Shown here one piece after another: positions 8,555-15,925 of a stretch of 64,000 nucleotides of DNA. A model generated the notes under the pieces. That model searched no databases, was not told the origin of the DNA, and saw only the letters and a program-made list of their open reading frames with translations. The stretch is from positions 34,887 to 98,886 of the forward strand of contig JBMYJR010000006.1 of NCBI GenBank assembly GCA_049594615.1. Reading direction: 5' to 3'. The DNA is from CAXPZW01 sp049594615. GTDB lineage: Bacteria; Bacteroidota; Bacteroidia; Flavobacteriales_D; Sanyastnellaceae. The position numbers and the translations under genes were made by a program. The number at the start of each line of letters is the position of its first letter. Position 1 is the stretch's first letter.

Positions 8555-10798
8555 TCAGGACGACATGGCCTTGTGCAACACGTTGTCGTAGATGTCTTGG
8601 AAGTCGGTAATAAAGCCAAAGTGCTGGCCATCCACCACGCACTTGCCGCGGGTCACGTGACCGAGCAACATCATGTTGACCCCAGCATCACCGACGGCGT
8701 CGATGAATTCGTCTTCGTAGTCTTCCACCACCGACACAATCACGCGGCTTTGGCTCTCACCAAACAAGAAGGCATCCAGGCGAATTTCCGAGTCGGTCAC
8801 CACGTCAAAGCCCATACCGCTTGGCATACCCATCTCACAAAGCGAAACAAACAAGCCTCCGTCGGCCACGTCGTGCACAGCGTTCACGTAGTTCTGACGG
8901 ATCAGAGTTTTGACGCACTCCTGCAGCTTGTGCTCCTCGTCGAGGTCAAAGTGTGGCGCAGGGCTCAAGGTCACACCATGAATGGCGCTCAAGTACTCCG
9001 AAGAGTTGATGTCTTCCTTGGGGTCACCCAACAGGAAGATCAAATCACCCTTGTACTTGAAGTTGAGCGAGGTGTGCAGCGACTTGTCCTTCAACAGGCC
9101 AAGCATGCCAATGGTTGGAGTTGGGAAAACCGGTTTGGCGGTGCCGTCAGGGTCCACAGTTTGGTTGTAGAAGCTCACGTTACCACCGGTCACCGGGGTT
9201 TCAAACTTCTCGCAAGCCGCGCTCATGCCCTTGATGGCGCCCACAAACTGCCAGTATACCTCTGGGTTGTATGGGTTCCCGAAGTTCAGGCAGTTGGTAA
9301 TCGCCGAAGGCTCGCCGCCAGAACACACGATGTTTCGTGCAGCCTCTGCCACCGCAATGGCAGTGCCTTTTTCAGGGTCGTTGTTCACATAACGTGCGTT
9401 GCAGTCTACGGTCAGTGCCAAGGCCTTGTTGGTGCCTTTGATGTTGACCACCGCAGCGTCGCTCGGTTTGTTGGAGGTCATGGTGGCGGTGCCTACCATG
9501 CTGTCGTATTGTTCCCATACCCAGCGCTTGGAAGCGATGTTGGGTTGGGCCATCAGCTTGCGCGCGGTCACCACGATGTCCTCGGGCTCCGGGATTTGGC
9601 TGATGTCGAATTTTTGTGCTTCGGCGTAGTATGCCGGCTCTTTGTATTCGCGCTCGTACACCGGAGCACCTCCGCCGAGTACCAACGAATCGGCAGGCAC
9701 ATCGCCCACCAGCTCGCCATGCATGAAGTAGCGTACTTGGCCGCCTTCGGTCACCACGCCGATTTCAACCGCGTGCAGGTCCCACTTCTCGAAGATGTCG
9801 AGTACGGTCTGTTCCTGGCCCTTGTGCACCACCACAAGCATGCGTTCTTGGCTTTCGCTCAGCAGGATTTCAAACGGCTGCATGTCGTCCTGACGCAAGG
9901 GTACCCGGTCCAAGTGGATGTCCATACCCACCTCCCCTGCGGCACTCATCTCGCAGCTAGAGCAGGTGATGCCCGCAGCGCCCATGTCTTGCATGCCCAC
10001 CACACAGTCAGTTTCAGCGAGTTCCATGGTGGCCTCCAGCAGGAGCTTTTCTTGGAAGGGATCGCCTACCTGCACCGATGGCAGATCATCTGCCGAATCC
10101 TCGGTGATGTCTTTGGACGCGAATGAGGCGCCTTGGATCCCATCCTTACCCGTACTAGAACCAACAATAAACACCGGGTTGCCCGGACCTTTTGAGGTGG
10201 CCGAAATGATGCGGTCGGTGTCAATGATACCCGCAGACATGGCGTTCACCAGCGGGTTGACTTGGTAGCTGGGGTCAAAGAAGACCTCGCCACCCACCAC
10301 TGGGATGCCGAATGCGTTGCCGTAATCACCGATGCCTTTGACCACACCTTCGAGCAGCCACTTGGTACGCTTGTTCTCCAAACTGCCAAAACGCAGCGAA
10401 TTGAGTTGCGCTACCGGTCGGGCGCCCATGGTGAAGATGTCGCGGTTAATGCCGCCCACTCCGGTTGCCGCGCCTTGGTATGGCTCAATGGCAGAGGGGT
10501 GGTTGTGTGATTCGATCTTGAACGCGCAGCCGAGGCCGTCGCCAATGTCTACCAGACCGGCGTTCTCTTCGCCTGCCTCAACCAGCATGTGCGGGCCTTT
10601 CTTGGGCAGGGTTTTGAGCCATTTGATGGAGTTCTTGTACGAACAGTGCTCACTCCACATCACGGAGTACACGCACATTTCGGTGAACGTCGGGGTGCGG
10701 CCGAGGATTTTTTTGATCGCGTCAAACTCTTCGGGACGCAGGCCCATTTCTTGGGCTTGTTCGAGGGTGGCATCGGGGCCTTGAACCTTGCTGCTCAT
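8555..10798 (-). CDS. purL: Phosphoribosylformylglycinamidine synthase subunit PurL (small type)
   Basis: 747 residues from Met MSSKVQGPD at 10798. The protein catalyses the ATP-dependent conversion of FGAR to FGAM in de novo purine synthesis, together with separate PurQ (glutaminase) and PurS subunits. Conserved stretches include TEMCVYSVMWSEHCSYKNS near residue 35, ESHNHPSAIEPYQGAATGVGG near 90, and the second-half GGNVSFYNQ motif. At ~750 residues it is the small form without a fused glutaminase; purQ and purS are not in this window. The long open frame upstream of the chosen Met is not coding-like and covers the promoter, so this start is preferred. Transcription probably begins at the TAACTTTG box (10829-10836). 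Confidence 0.96.
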   Translation of the reverse strand: MSSKVQGPDATLEQAQEMGLRPEEFDAIKKILGRTPTFTEMCVYSVMWSEHCSYKNSIKWLKTLPKKGPHMLVEAGEENAGLVDIGDGLGCAFKIESHNHPSAIEPYQGAATGVGGINRDIFTMGARPVAQLNSLRFGSLENKRTKWLLEGVVKGIGDYGNAFGIPVVGGEVFFDPSYQVNPLVNAMSAGIIDTDRIISATSKGPGNPVFIVGSSTGKDGIQGASFASKDITEDSADDLPSVQVGDPFQEKLLLEATMELAETDCVVGMQDMGAAGITCSSCEMSAAGEVGMDIHLDRVPLRQDDMQPFEILLSESQERMLVVVHKGQEQTVLDIFEKWDLHAVEIGVVTEGGQVRYFMHGELVGDVPADSLVLGGGAPVYEREYKEPAYYAEAQKFDISQIPEPEDIVVTARKLMAQPNIASKRWVWEQYDSMVGTATMTSNKPSDAAVVNIKGTNKALALTVDCNARYVNNDPEKGTAIAVAEAARNIVCSGGEPSAITNCLNFGNPYNPEVYWQFVGAIKGMSAACEKFETPVTGGNVSFYNQTVDPDGTAKPVFPTPTIGMLGLLKDKSLHTSLNFKYKGDLIFLLGDPKEDINSSEYLSAIHGVTLSPAPHFDLDEEHKLQECVKTLIRQNYVNAVHDVADGGLFVSLCEMGMPSGMGFDVVTDSEIRLDAFLFGESQSRVIVSVVEDYEDEFIDAVGDAGVNMMLLGHVTRGKCVVDGQHFGFITDFQDIYDNVLHKAMSS

Positions 10799-10828
10799 GC
10801 AGGGGTAGAATTGGAGGTGAATGCGGCG

Positions 10829-10836
10829 CAAAGTTA
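10829..10836 (-). promoter_or_regulatory. -7 promoter box TAACTTTG of purL
   Basis: Minus-strand TAACTTTG matches TAnnTTTG exactly, 31 bases upstream of the purL ATG. Confidence 0.7.
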
Positions 10837-10890
10837 CCAATTCCCCTTGGTCAAACCCGCGCTTTGGGGGCGCACTGTGAAGAAGTTTCG

Positions 10891-11472
10891 CTAGTCGAGT
10901 TCGCGAAAGGTCACCCGGCGGGTTTCCATCTGCTGAAGCAGGAACAAATCGATGACCGTGTGAGCAGCTACAGCCGACCAAATACCCATCCATTCGGCGA
11001 GGTAACCAAGCAGCGCAATCATCACCGTCATCACCCCGCCATACACCGAAATGCGCCACGATCGAATGTTCAGGTAGCCGTGCAACGCAATGAACATGAT
11101 GGCCGTGGGCCAGATGCCTAAAAGCGGCTGTACCGCACCTCGGAACAGGATCTCCTCACCCACACCAGCACTCAGTGACAAAAAGATTCGCTCTCCTTGC
11201 TGCAGGCGCAGCGCACCAAACATGTCTTGGTATCGGCTGGTGGCTTCTTGCATGAAATCGCGTTCAACCAGCCATTGGGCCAGCATACCTATACAGCCTC
11301 CTGCAACCACACCCACAGCAAGTTGCAACAGGAGTGGTCCGCCTGCGCGCAACCGCTCGTACATGCTCACGTCGGTCCACCCGGCAATGAGCCAAGCAAT
11401 GGCGGGCATGCCAATAAAGGTGGCTGCAGCCAGCCCCATCACGAGTTTCTTCTGTTGTGCCGTGTCGATCAT
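10891..11472 (-). CDS. CPBP-family intramembrane metalloprotease
   Basis: 193 residues from the Met at 11472. Four to six hydrophobic helices are visible. The three CPBP (Abi, CaaX protease/bacteriocin-processing) motifs are present in order: EEILFRG (EExxxR, metal-binding Glu pair) near residue 108, HGYLN (His ligand) near 130, and HTVID near 170. Bacterial members process or degrade membrane-embedded substrates, or confer bacteriocin self-immunity; no bacteriocin gene is adjacent. The start is preferred over upstream options because a perfect -7 box (11486-11493) ends 14 bases before it. Its promoter overlaps that of the divergent MopE-like gene. Confidence 0.86.
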   Translation of the reverse strand: MIDTAQQKKLVMGLAAATFIGMPAIAWLIAGWTDVSMYERLRAGGPLLLQLAVGVVAGGCIGMLAQWLVERDFMQEATSRYQDMFGALRLQQGERIFLSLSAGVGEEILFRGAVQPLLGIWPTAIMFIALHGYLNIRSWRISVYGGVMTVMIALLGYLAEWMGIWSAVAAHTVIDLFLLQQMETRRVTFRELD

Positions 11473-11485
11473 TTTTCCTGCCCAA

Positions 11486-11499
11486 CAAATGTACTTTTG
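11486..11499. promoter_or_regulatory. Overlapping divergent -7 boxes (TACATTTG minus, TACTTTTG plus)
   Basis: The 14-base block CAAATGTACTTTTG contains TACATTTG on the minus strand (11486-11493, for the CPBP protease) and TACTTTTG on the plus strand (11492-11499, for the MopE-like gene). Both are exact TAnnTTTG matches and they share the central TA, so only one polymerase could occupy the site at a time. Confidence 0.65.
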
Positions 11500-11539
11500 T
11501 TTGAAACGCCCGTATAACAGGCTAGGCTTAAATTGAAAG

Positions 11540-12490
11540 ATGATGATAAACACGTGGATCACTCTGGCTTTTGTAGCATGGAGTTCAATGCTTTTGGCGC
11601 AAGGAAATTGCTCGGAAGCCGACCAGGCCTGGATGGCCGAAAACCAGTCTTTGCTGGAGAGCCTCACCAACCAATGCGGCTTTGATTGCGCCACCGTAGA
11701 AGATCCCAATGCCTGCGTTGCCGAGTGCATGGAGGCCAATACCGAACTCAGTGCCAGCTGCATCAGCTGCTTTGTAGAACAAGTGAGCTGCATCACGAGC
11801 CAATGCCTGTTCATCTGCCTTTCAGGTACCGAAACGGAATGCGCCGATTGCATCGAGGAGTTCTGTTTGGAGGATTTCTACACCTGCTCAGGCATTGACG
11901 ATGCCGATGGCGACGGCTACAACTCGCTCTTGGATTGCGACGACAATGTCTTTGAAATCAACAGCGGCGCCGAGGAAATTTGGTACGACGGCATCGACCA
12001 AAATTGCGACGGACTCAGCGACTTTGATCAAGACATGGACGGGGAAGACGCGGCCGAATACGGCGGCACCGACTGCAACGATCAAGACCCCACACAACAA
12101 GGCGGCCAAGTCTGGTACTACACCGACAGCGATATGGATGGCTACGGCAAAACCACCGCCGGTTTCCCTGCCTGCAACCAGCCTCCAGGCACCAGCACCC
12201 TGGCCGGCGATTGCGACGACACCAATCCTTCTGTTTACCCCGGAGCTCCTGCTACCGCAGAAGGCTTCGACAACAACTGCGACGGCTTCATCGATGCCGA
12301 TGAGGAATTCCTCTGTTTGGGTGACTTCGACCTCAACGGCGCCATCAACTCGGGTGACTTCTTGGTGATCCTGAGCGATTTGACCTGCACCGAAAATTGC
12401 ACCGCCGATCTGACCGGTGATGGCTTCGTCGACATCGACGACATCCTGGCCTTTCTGGGCATCATGGGCACCCTCTGCCAAGCACCTTGA
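11540..12490 (+). CDS. Cys-rich secreted protein with MopE-like metal-binding repeats and dockerin-like end
   Basis: 316 residues; signal peptide ending ...SSMLLAQ. Residues about 25-115 form a Cys-rich helical module with many spaced cysteine pairs (for example CISCFVEQVSC, CADCIEEFC). Residues about 120-255 carry Asp/Asn-rich repeats of the type DCDDxNPxxxPGAxExxxNNCDGxxD, characteristic of the 'putative metal-binding' MopE family. The C-terminus (GDFDLNGAINSGDF ... DLTGDGFVDIDDI) holds two calcium-loop-like, dockerin type I segments. No T9SS sorting domain is present, which is unusual for such a module set. A calcium-binding surface role is inferred. The stop overlaps the methyltransferase start as TGATG. 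Confidence 0.82.
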   Translation: MMINTWITLAFVAWSSMLLAQGNCSEADQAWMAENQSLLESLTNQCGFDCATVEDPNACVAECMEANTELSASCISCFVEQVSCITSQCLFICLSGTETECADCIEEFCLEDFYTCSGIDDADGDGYNSLLDCDDNVFEINSGAEEIWYDGIDQNCDGLSDFDQDMDGEDAAEYGGTDCNDQDPTQQGGQVWYYTDSDMDGYGKTTAGFPACNQPPGTSTLAGDCDDTNPSVYPGAPATAEGFDNNCDGFIDADEEFLCLGDFDLNGAINSGDFLVILSDLTCTENCTADLTGDGFVDIDDILAFLGIMGTLCQAP

Positions 12491-13128
12491 TGGAACTCAA
12501 CGACGCTCTGGAGGCCTACGTCCTGGCCCACACCGAACCCGAATCTGATCTGCTCCAAGCCCTCTCCCGCGAAACCGGGCAAAAGGTGTTGTATAAAAAC
12601 ATGCTTAGTGGACACTTGCAAGGCCGATTGCTGAGCATGCTGGCCCGCATGGTGCGCCCCAACCGCATTCTGGAGATAGGCACGTTCACCGGCTACAGCG
12701 CTTTGTGCTTGGCCGAAGGACTCGCACCCGAAGGCGAGCTCCACACCGTAGACATCAACGATGAATTGGAATGGCTGCGCCAGAAGTACTTCAAGCAAAG
12801 TACTCACGCAGGAACCATCCACCAACATTTGGGCGATGGACTGGCGCTGGCCGGCAGCCTCGAAGGTCCGTTTGACTTGGTGTTTGTAGACGCCGACAAA
12901 GGGCGCTACCCCGATTACTTTGAGGTGCTGGTGCCGCGTATGCCAAAAGGCAGCTGGTTGGTCTTTGACAATGTACTGTGGTACGGCAAGGTCACCGATA
13001 CCGTCAAACACAAGGACAAAGAAACCATTGCGTTGGACACGCTGAACAAGTGTGTTGCGTCAGACCATCGGGTACGACCACTCATCCTTCCCATTCGGGA
13101 TGGATTGACCGTTTGCGAAATCGTTTAG
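12490..13128 (+). CDS. SAM-dependent O-methyltransferase (class I, family 3)
   Basis: 212 residues from ATG 12490, which overlaps the upstream stop as TGATG; a TTG one codon earlier is possible but less likely. The SAM-binding motif ILEIGTFTGYSALCLA lies near residue 60, with the acidic motif VFVDADKGRYPDYFE near 135, matching the COG4122/caffeoyl-CoA O-methyltransferase group of Mg-dependent catechol-type enzymes. The natural substrate cannot be read from the sequence. Translational coupling to a secreted metal-binding protein is probably just shared expression. It converges on sucC with five bases between stops. Confidence 0.9.
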   Translation: MELNDALEAYVLAHTEPESDLLQALSRETGQKVLYKNMLSGHLQGRLLSMLARMVRPNRILEIGTFTGYSALCLAEGLAPEGELHTVDINDELEWLRQKYFKQSTHAGTIHQHLGDGLALAGSLEGPFDLVFVDADKGRYPDYFEVLVPRMPKGSWLVFDNVLWYGKVTDTVKHKDKETIALDTLNKCVASDHRVRPLILPIRDGLTVCEIV

Positions 13129-13133
13129 ACCAG

Positions 13134-14345
13134 TTAGGCGAGGACCTCAGCCACCTTGTCAGCCGCTTCTTGAAGGAGCACCACAGAGTGCACTTCTAAG
13201 CCGCTATTGTCGATCAACACCTTGGCCTCCTCCGCGTTGGTACCTTGCAGGCGTACGATGATGGGCACTGGAATGTCGCCGATGTTGCGGTAGGCATCCA
13301 CAATCCCTTGTGCTACACGGTCGCAGCGTACGATACCACCGAAGATGTTTACCAGAATGGCCTTCACTGCGGTGTCCTTGAGGATAATGCGGAATGCGGT
13401 TTCTACACGTGCAGCATCTGCTGTACCGCCTACATCCAAGAAGTTGGCAGGCTCACCGCCCGACAGCTTGATGATGTCCATGGTAGCCATCGCCAGACCG
13501 GCACCGTTGACCATGCAACCTACGTTGCCGTCGAGCTTCACGTAGTTGAGGCCGACCTCATCGGCTTCCACCTCCATGGCGTCCTCCTCAGACTTGTCGC
13601 GCATTTCTGCGTAGTCTGGGTGGCGGTACAAGGCATTTCCGTCGAGCGACACTTTTGAATCCACAGCGATAATGCGGTCGTCCGAAGTCTTCAGCACAGG
13701 GTTGATCTCAAAGAGCGAAGCGTCGCAGCCCACATACGCAGCGTACAGAGACTTGACAAACTTGGCCATCTCTTTGAAGGCTTTACCAGACAGCCCCAAA
13801 TTGAAGGCCACCTTGCGGCACTGGAAGCCGGTGATGCCCACTGCAGGGTCCACTTCTTCTTTAAAGATCAGGTGTGGGGTTTTCTCGGCCACTTCCTCGA
13901 TGTTCATCCCGCCCTCGGTCGAGTACATGATAATGTTGCGGCCTTTGGCGCGGTCGAGCAGGACAGACATGTAGATCTCTGACGGCTCAGACTCGCCGGG
14001 GTAGTAAACATCCTCAGCGATCAGGACCTTGCTGACAAGCTTCCCAGCATCGCTGGTTTGTGCGGTCACCAGGTGGCCTCCGAGGATGCCGCCTGCTTTT
14101 TCGGGAACCTCTTCCAAACTTTTGGCCAGTACTACACCGTGTGAGCCGGTTTCGGTCACGGTGCCTTTGCCGCGTCCACCTGCGTGGATTTGGGCCTTGA
14201 CCACAAACCATCCGGTGCCGGTTTCTTCCTGCAGGGCTTTGGCCACTGTGGCCGCTTCTTCAGGGGTGGAAGCAACTTGGCCGCGCTGGATCGCAACGCC
14301 GTAGCTGGACAGGATCGATTTTCCTTGGAATTCGTGGAGGTTCAT
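13134..14345 (-). CDS. sucC: Succinyl-CoA synthetase beta subunit (ADP-forming)
   Basis: 403 residues from MNLHEFQGK at 14345, the standard N-terminus of the family. An ATP-grasp domain occupies the first ~240 residues (VVKAQIHAGGRGKG near residue 45) and a CoA-ligase domain follows (NFLDVGGTADAARV, VNIFGGIVRCD). It forms the TCA-cycle enzyme with the alpha subunit SucD, making ATP or GTP from succinyl-CoA. sucD is not adjacent, as is common in Bacteroidota. A perfect -7 box TACATTTG sits at 14364-14371 with a TTG at 14390-14392 (minus strand), a near-ideal promoter. Confidence 0.97.
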   Translation of the reverse strand: MNLHEFQGKSILSSYGVAIQRGQVASTPEEAATVAKALQEETGTGWFVVKAQIHAGGRGKGTVTETGSHGVVLAKSLEEVPEKAGGILGGHLVTAQTSDAGKLVSKVLIAEDVYYPGESEPSEIYMSVLLDRAKGRNIIMYSTEGGMNIEEVAEKTPHLIFKEEVDPAVGITGFQCRKVAFNLGLSGKAFKEMAKFVKSLYAAYVGCDASLFEINPVLKTSDDRIIAVDSKVSLDGNALYRHPDYAEMRDKSEEDAMEVEADEVGLNYVKLDGNVGCMVNGAGLAMATMDIIKLSGGEPANFLDVGGTADAARVETAFRIILKDTAVKAILVNIFGGIVRCDRVAQGIVDAYRNIGDIPVPIIVRLQGTNAEEAKVLIDNSGLEVHSVVLLQEAADKVAEVLA

Positions 14346-14363
14346 CGTTGGGAAATTTTGCCG

Positions 14364-14371
14364 CAAATGTA
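14364..14371 (-). promoter_or_regulatory. -7 promoter box TACATTTG of sucC
   Basis: Exact TAnnTTTG on the minus strand, 18 bases before the sucC ATG; a -33 TTG lies 18 bases further upstream (14390-14392). Confidence 0.75.
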
Positions 14372-14454
14372 ACCAGAAGGCCGTGAAGGCAAGAGATAAA
14401 TGGAACGGATTTCTGTGCAAGTCTGCCTGCTGTGTGGCTAGCCTCGGGAATGGC

Positions 14455-14462
14455 TATACTTG
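14455..14462 (+). promoter_or_regulatory. Near-consensus -7 box TATACTTG of the lolD-like gene
   Basis: One mismatch from TAnnTTTG. The ATG begins 7 bases after the box, so the transcript would have almost no leader. Confidence 0.45.
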
Positions 14463-14468
14463 CAGGGC

Positions 14469-15119
14469 ATGATCCACGCAACCAACATCCGCAAATCGTA
14501 CGGCAACCTTGAGGTGCTCAAAGGCATTGACGTTGAAATCGCTCAGGGCGAAGTGGTGTCCATTGTTGGGGCCAGCGGCGCGGGCAAATCCACCCTGCTG
14601 CAAATCCTGGGCACCTTAGACCGCCACGACAGCGGACATCTGCACTACAGAGAGCGAGCCATCCATCAGATGAGCAACACCCAGTTGGCTGCGTTTCGCA
14701 ACAAGCACATTGGGTTCGTGTTTCAGTTCCACCACTTGTTGCCAGAATTCACGGCGTTGGAGAACGTGTGCCTGCCAGCGCAAATCGGCAAATACCCCGA
14801 GAAGGAGCTACAAAAGCGCGCCCACGAATTGTTGGATTTCTTGGGCCTGGCCGAACGGGCCACCCACCAACCCTCAGAACTCAGTGGTGGCGAACAACAA
14901 CGTGTTGCTGTTGCCCGCGCGCTGATCAACCGGCCAGAAGTGGTGTTCGCCGATGAGCCAAGCGGCAACCTGGACTCCAAGACCGCGACCGAGCTCCACA
15001 ACCTGTTCTTCCACCTGCGCGATACCTACAAGCAAACCTTCGTGATCGTTACCCACAACGAAGAGCTCGCCAACATGGCCGACCGTAAGCTGGAAATGCG
15101 AGACGGCCGCCTCGCATAA
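14469..15119 (+). CDS. lolD: ABC transporter ATP-binding protein, LolD/MacB type
   Basis: 216 residues. Walker A GASGAGKST near residue 38, Q-loop FVFQFHHLLPEFTALENV near 85, signature LSGGEQQRVAVARAL near 140, Walker B VVFADEPSGNLDS near 160 and the H-loop THN near 195. Length, the HHLLPEFTALENV stretch and the short C-terminus fit LolD, the ATPase of the lipoprotein-release complex LolCDE at the inner membrane. No permease is adjacent, which is frequent for Bacteroidota lolD. MacB-type or FtsE-type ATPases are alternatives, so the symbol is moderately sure. The ATG at 14469 is chosen over a TTG three codons upstream. Confidence 0.85.
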   Translation: MIHATNIRKSYGNLEVLKGIDVEIAQGEVVSIVGASGAGKSTLLQILGTLDRHDSGHLHYRERAIHQMSNTQLAAFRNKHIGFVFQFHHLLPEFTALENVCLPAQIGKYPEKELQKRAHELLDFLGLAERATHQPSELSGGEQQRVAVARALINRPEVVFADEPSGNLDSKTATELHNLFFHLRDTYKQTFVIVTHNEELANMADRKLEMRDGRLA

Positions 15120-15335
15120 GTCAAGCAGCCGCCCCCTTATCTCGAAGCGACAGGTTCTGCACTTGAATGCCCAGGTGCTCTTTGCCAGCTCCAGCGCCAC
15201 AAGGAGCAGACCGCTCAAGGCGGATGTGAAGGCATGACAAAGCACCGCGTCAAACATAGAAGCGGCCTCATCAGCCGGTTGGTGGTACCCTTCGAAAACC
15301 CCGCAGGGCCTTTCCTCGAGCTGTTCAGCGGGCAT
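15120..15335 (-). pseudogene. Possible relic of an M28-family peptidase C-terminus
   Basis: In the 320-base gap between lolD and marR, the minus strand reads a protein-like segment including FEGYHQPADEAASMFD and, about 25 residues later, LVALELAKSTW. This resembles the C-terminal end of M28 aminopeptidases (a YHxPxDE motif followed by a helix ending in xAxELAN). There is no start, no catalytic core and the frame runs on into antisense lolD, so if real it is a fossil. The match is by memory of the family only and could be chance. Confidence 0.2.
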
Positions 15336-15370
15336 AAGAATGCCGTATTTTCACCCGGACGTAGCGGCCT

Positions 15371-15398
15371 AGAGCCGGCTCCGGGCTTTTCATTTTTT
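15371..15398 (+). terminator. Weak terminator-like hairpin before marR
   Basis: AGCCGG-CT-CCGGGCT (one bulge) followed by TTTTCATTTTTTT. It could end transcription from lolD, although it is 250 bases from the stop. Confidence 0.35.
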
Positions 15399-15416
15399 TG
15401 TTATGCATGCATAACA
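15399..15416. promoter_or_regulatory. Perfect 18-bp palindrome, probable MarR operator
   Basis: TGTTATGCATGCATAACA is a perfect inverted repeat. It ends 9 bases before the near-consensus -7 box TACATTCG (15426-15433) of the marR gene, so a bound dimer would cover the region between the -33 and -7 elements. Length, symmetry and place fit an autoregulatory MarR operator controlling the marR-fadNAE operon. Confidence 0.65.
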
Positions 15417-15425
15417 TTTTTACCG

Positions 15426-15433
15426 TACATTCG
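15426..15433 (+). promoter_or_regulatory. -7 box TACATTCG of marR-fad operon
   Basis: One mismatch from TAnnTTTG; the marR ATG starts 7 bases downstream, predicting a nearly leaderless mRNA. The palindrome at 15399-15416 lies just upstream. Confidence 0.5.
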
Positions 15434-15439
15434 TAGACA

Positions 15440-15889
15440 ATGAAATCAGAATCGACGTTTGACTTTCACATCCGATGGGCTTGGGCGCGTATTTCGCGCC
15501 TTTACAATCAACAAGCCGCCGAATACGGCGGCACCATGTCCATTGGCTATGCGCTGTTGAACATCGATCGGGAAGGAACGCCTTCCACCAAGCTCGGGCC
15601 CAAGATGGGCATGGAATCCCGGAGTCTGACCCGCACCTTAAAAAGCATGGAACAACTCGGCTTGATTGAACGCAAGGCCGATGAAACCGACCGCCGCATG
15701 GTTCGGGTGTTCCTGACCGAAGAAGGCAAACGTGTGCGGGACATTTCGCGCCAGCGCGTACTCCACCTCAACACCCACATTTTGGACAAGTGGGGCGAGG
15801 ACAAGACCGCACAGTTCATCGGTCTGCTTCAGGAATTCAACGAGCTGTTGGAGGACGAAGACATTTTTGAAAAGAACACATCTGCATAA
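15440..15889 (+). CDS. MarR-family transcriptional regulator of beta-oxidation
   Basis: 149 residues with a winged helix-turn-helix: a recognition region around MESRSLTRTLKSMEQLGLIERKAD (residues about 55-80) and the wing DETDRRMVRVFLTEEGK (about 80-97), the typical MarR signature. Flanking helices should form the dimer interface. It is the first gene of a rightward cluster with fadN, fadA and fadE, with 36 bases to the next start, so it probably senses acyl-CoA or a related compound and represses the operon; the ligand is inferred. A perfect palindrome in its promoter is the likely binding site. Confidence 0.9.
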   Translation: MKSESTFDFHIRWAWARISRLYNQQAAEYGGTMSIGYALLNIDREGTPSTKLGPKMGMESRSLTRTLKSMEQLGLIERKADETDRRMVRVFLTEEGKRVRDISRQRVLHLNTHILDKWGEDKTAQFIGLLQEFNELLEDEDIFEKNTSA

Positions 15890-15925
15890 GGGCCTCCCCA
15901 AACTGGGCCCGCTACGTAACATCCT

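Noticed and set aside
10799..11059. N-terminal extension of PurL by 87 codons
   Set aside because: Composition is not PurL-like, it covers the exact -7 box at 10829 and overlaps the CPBP gene.
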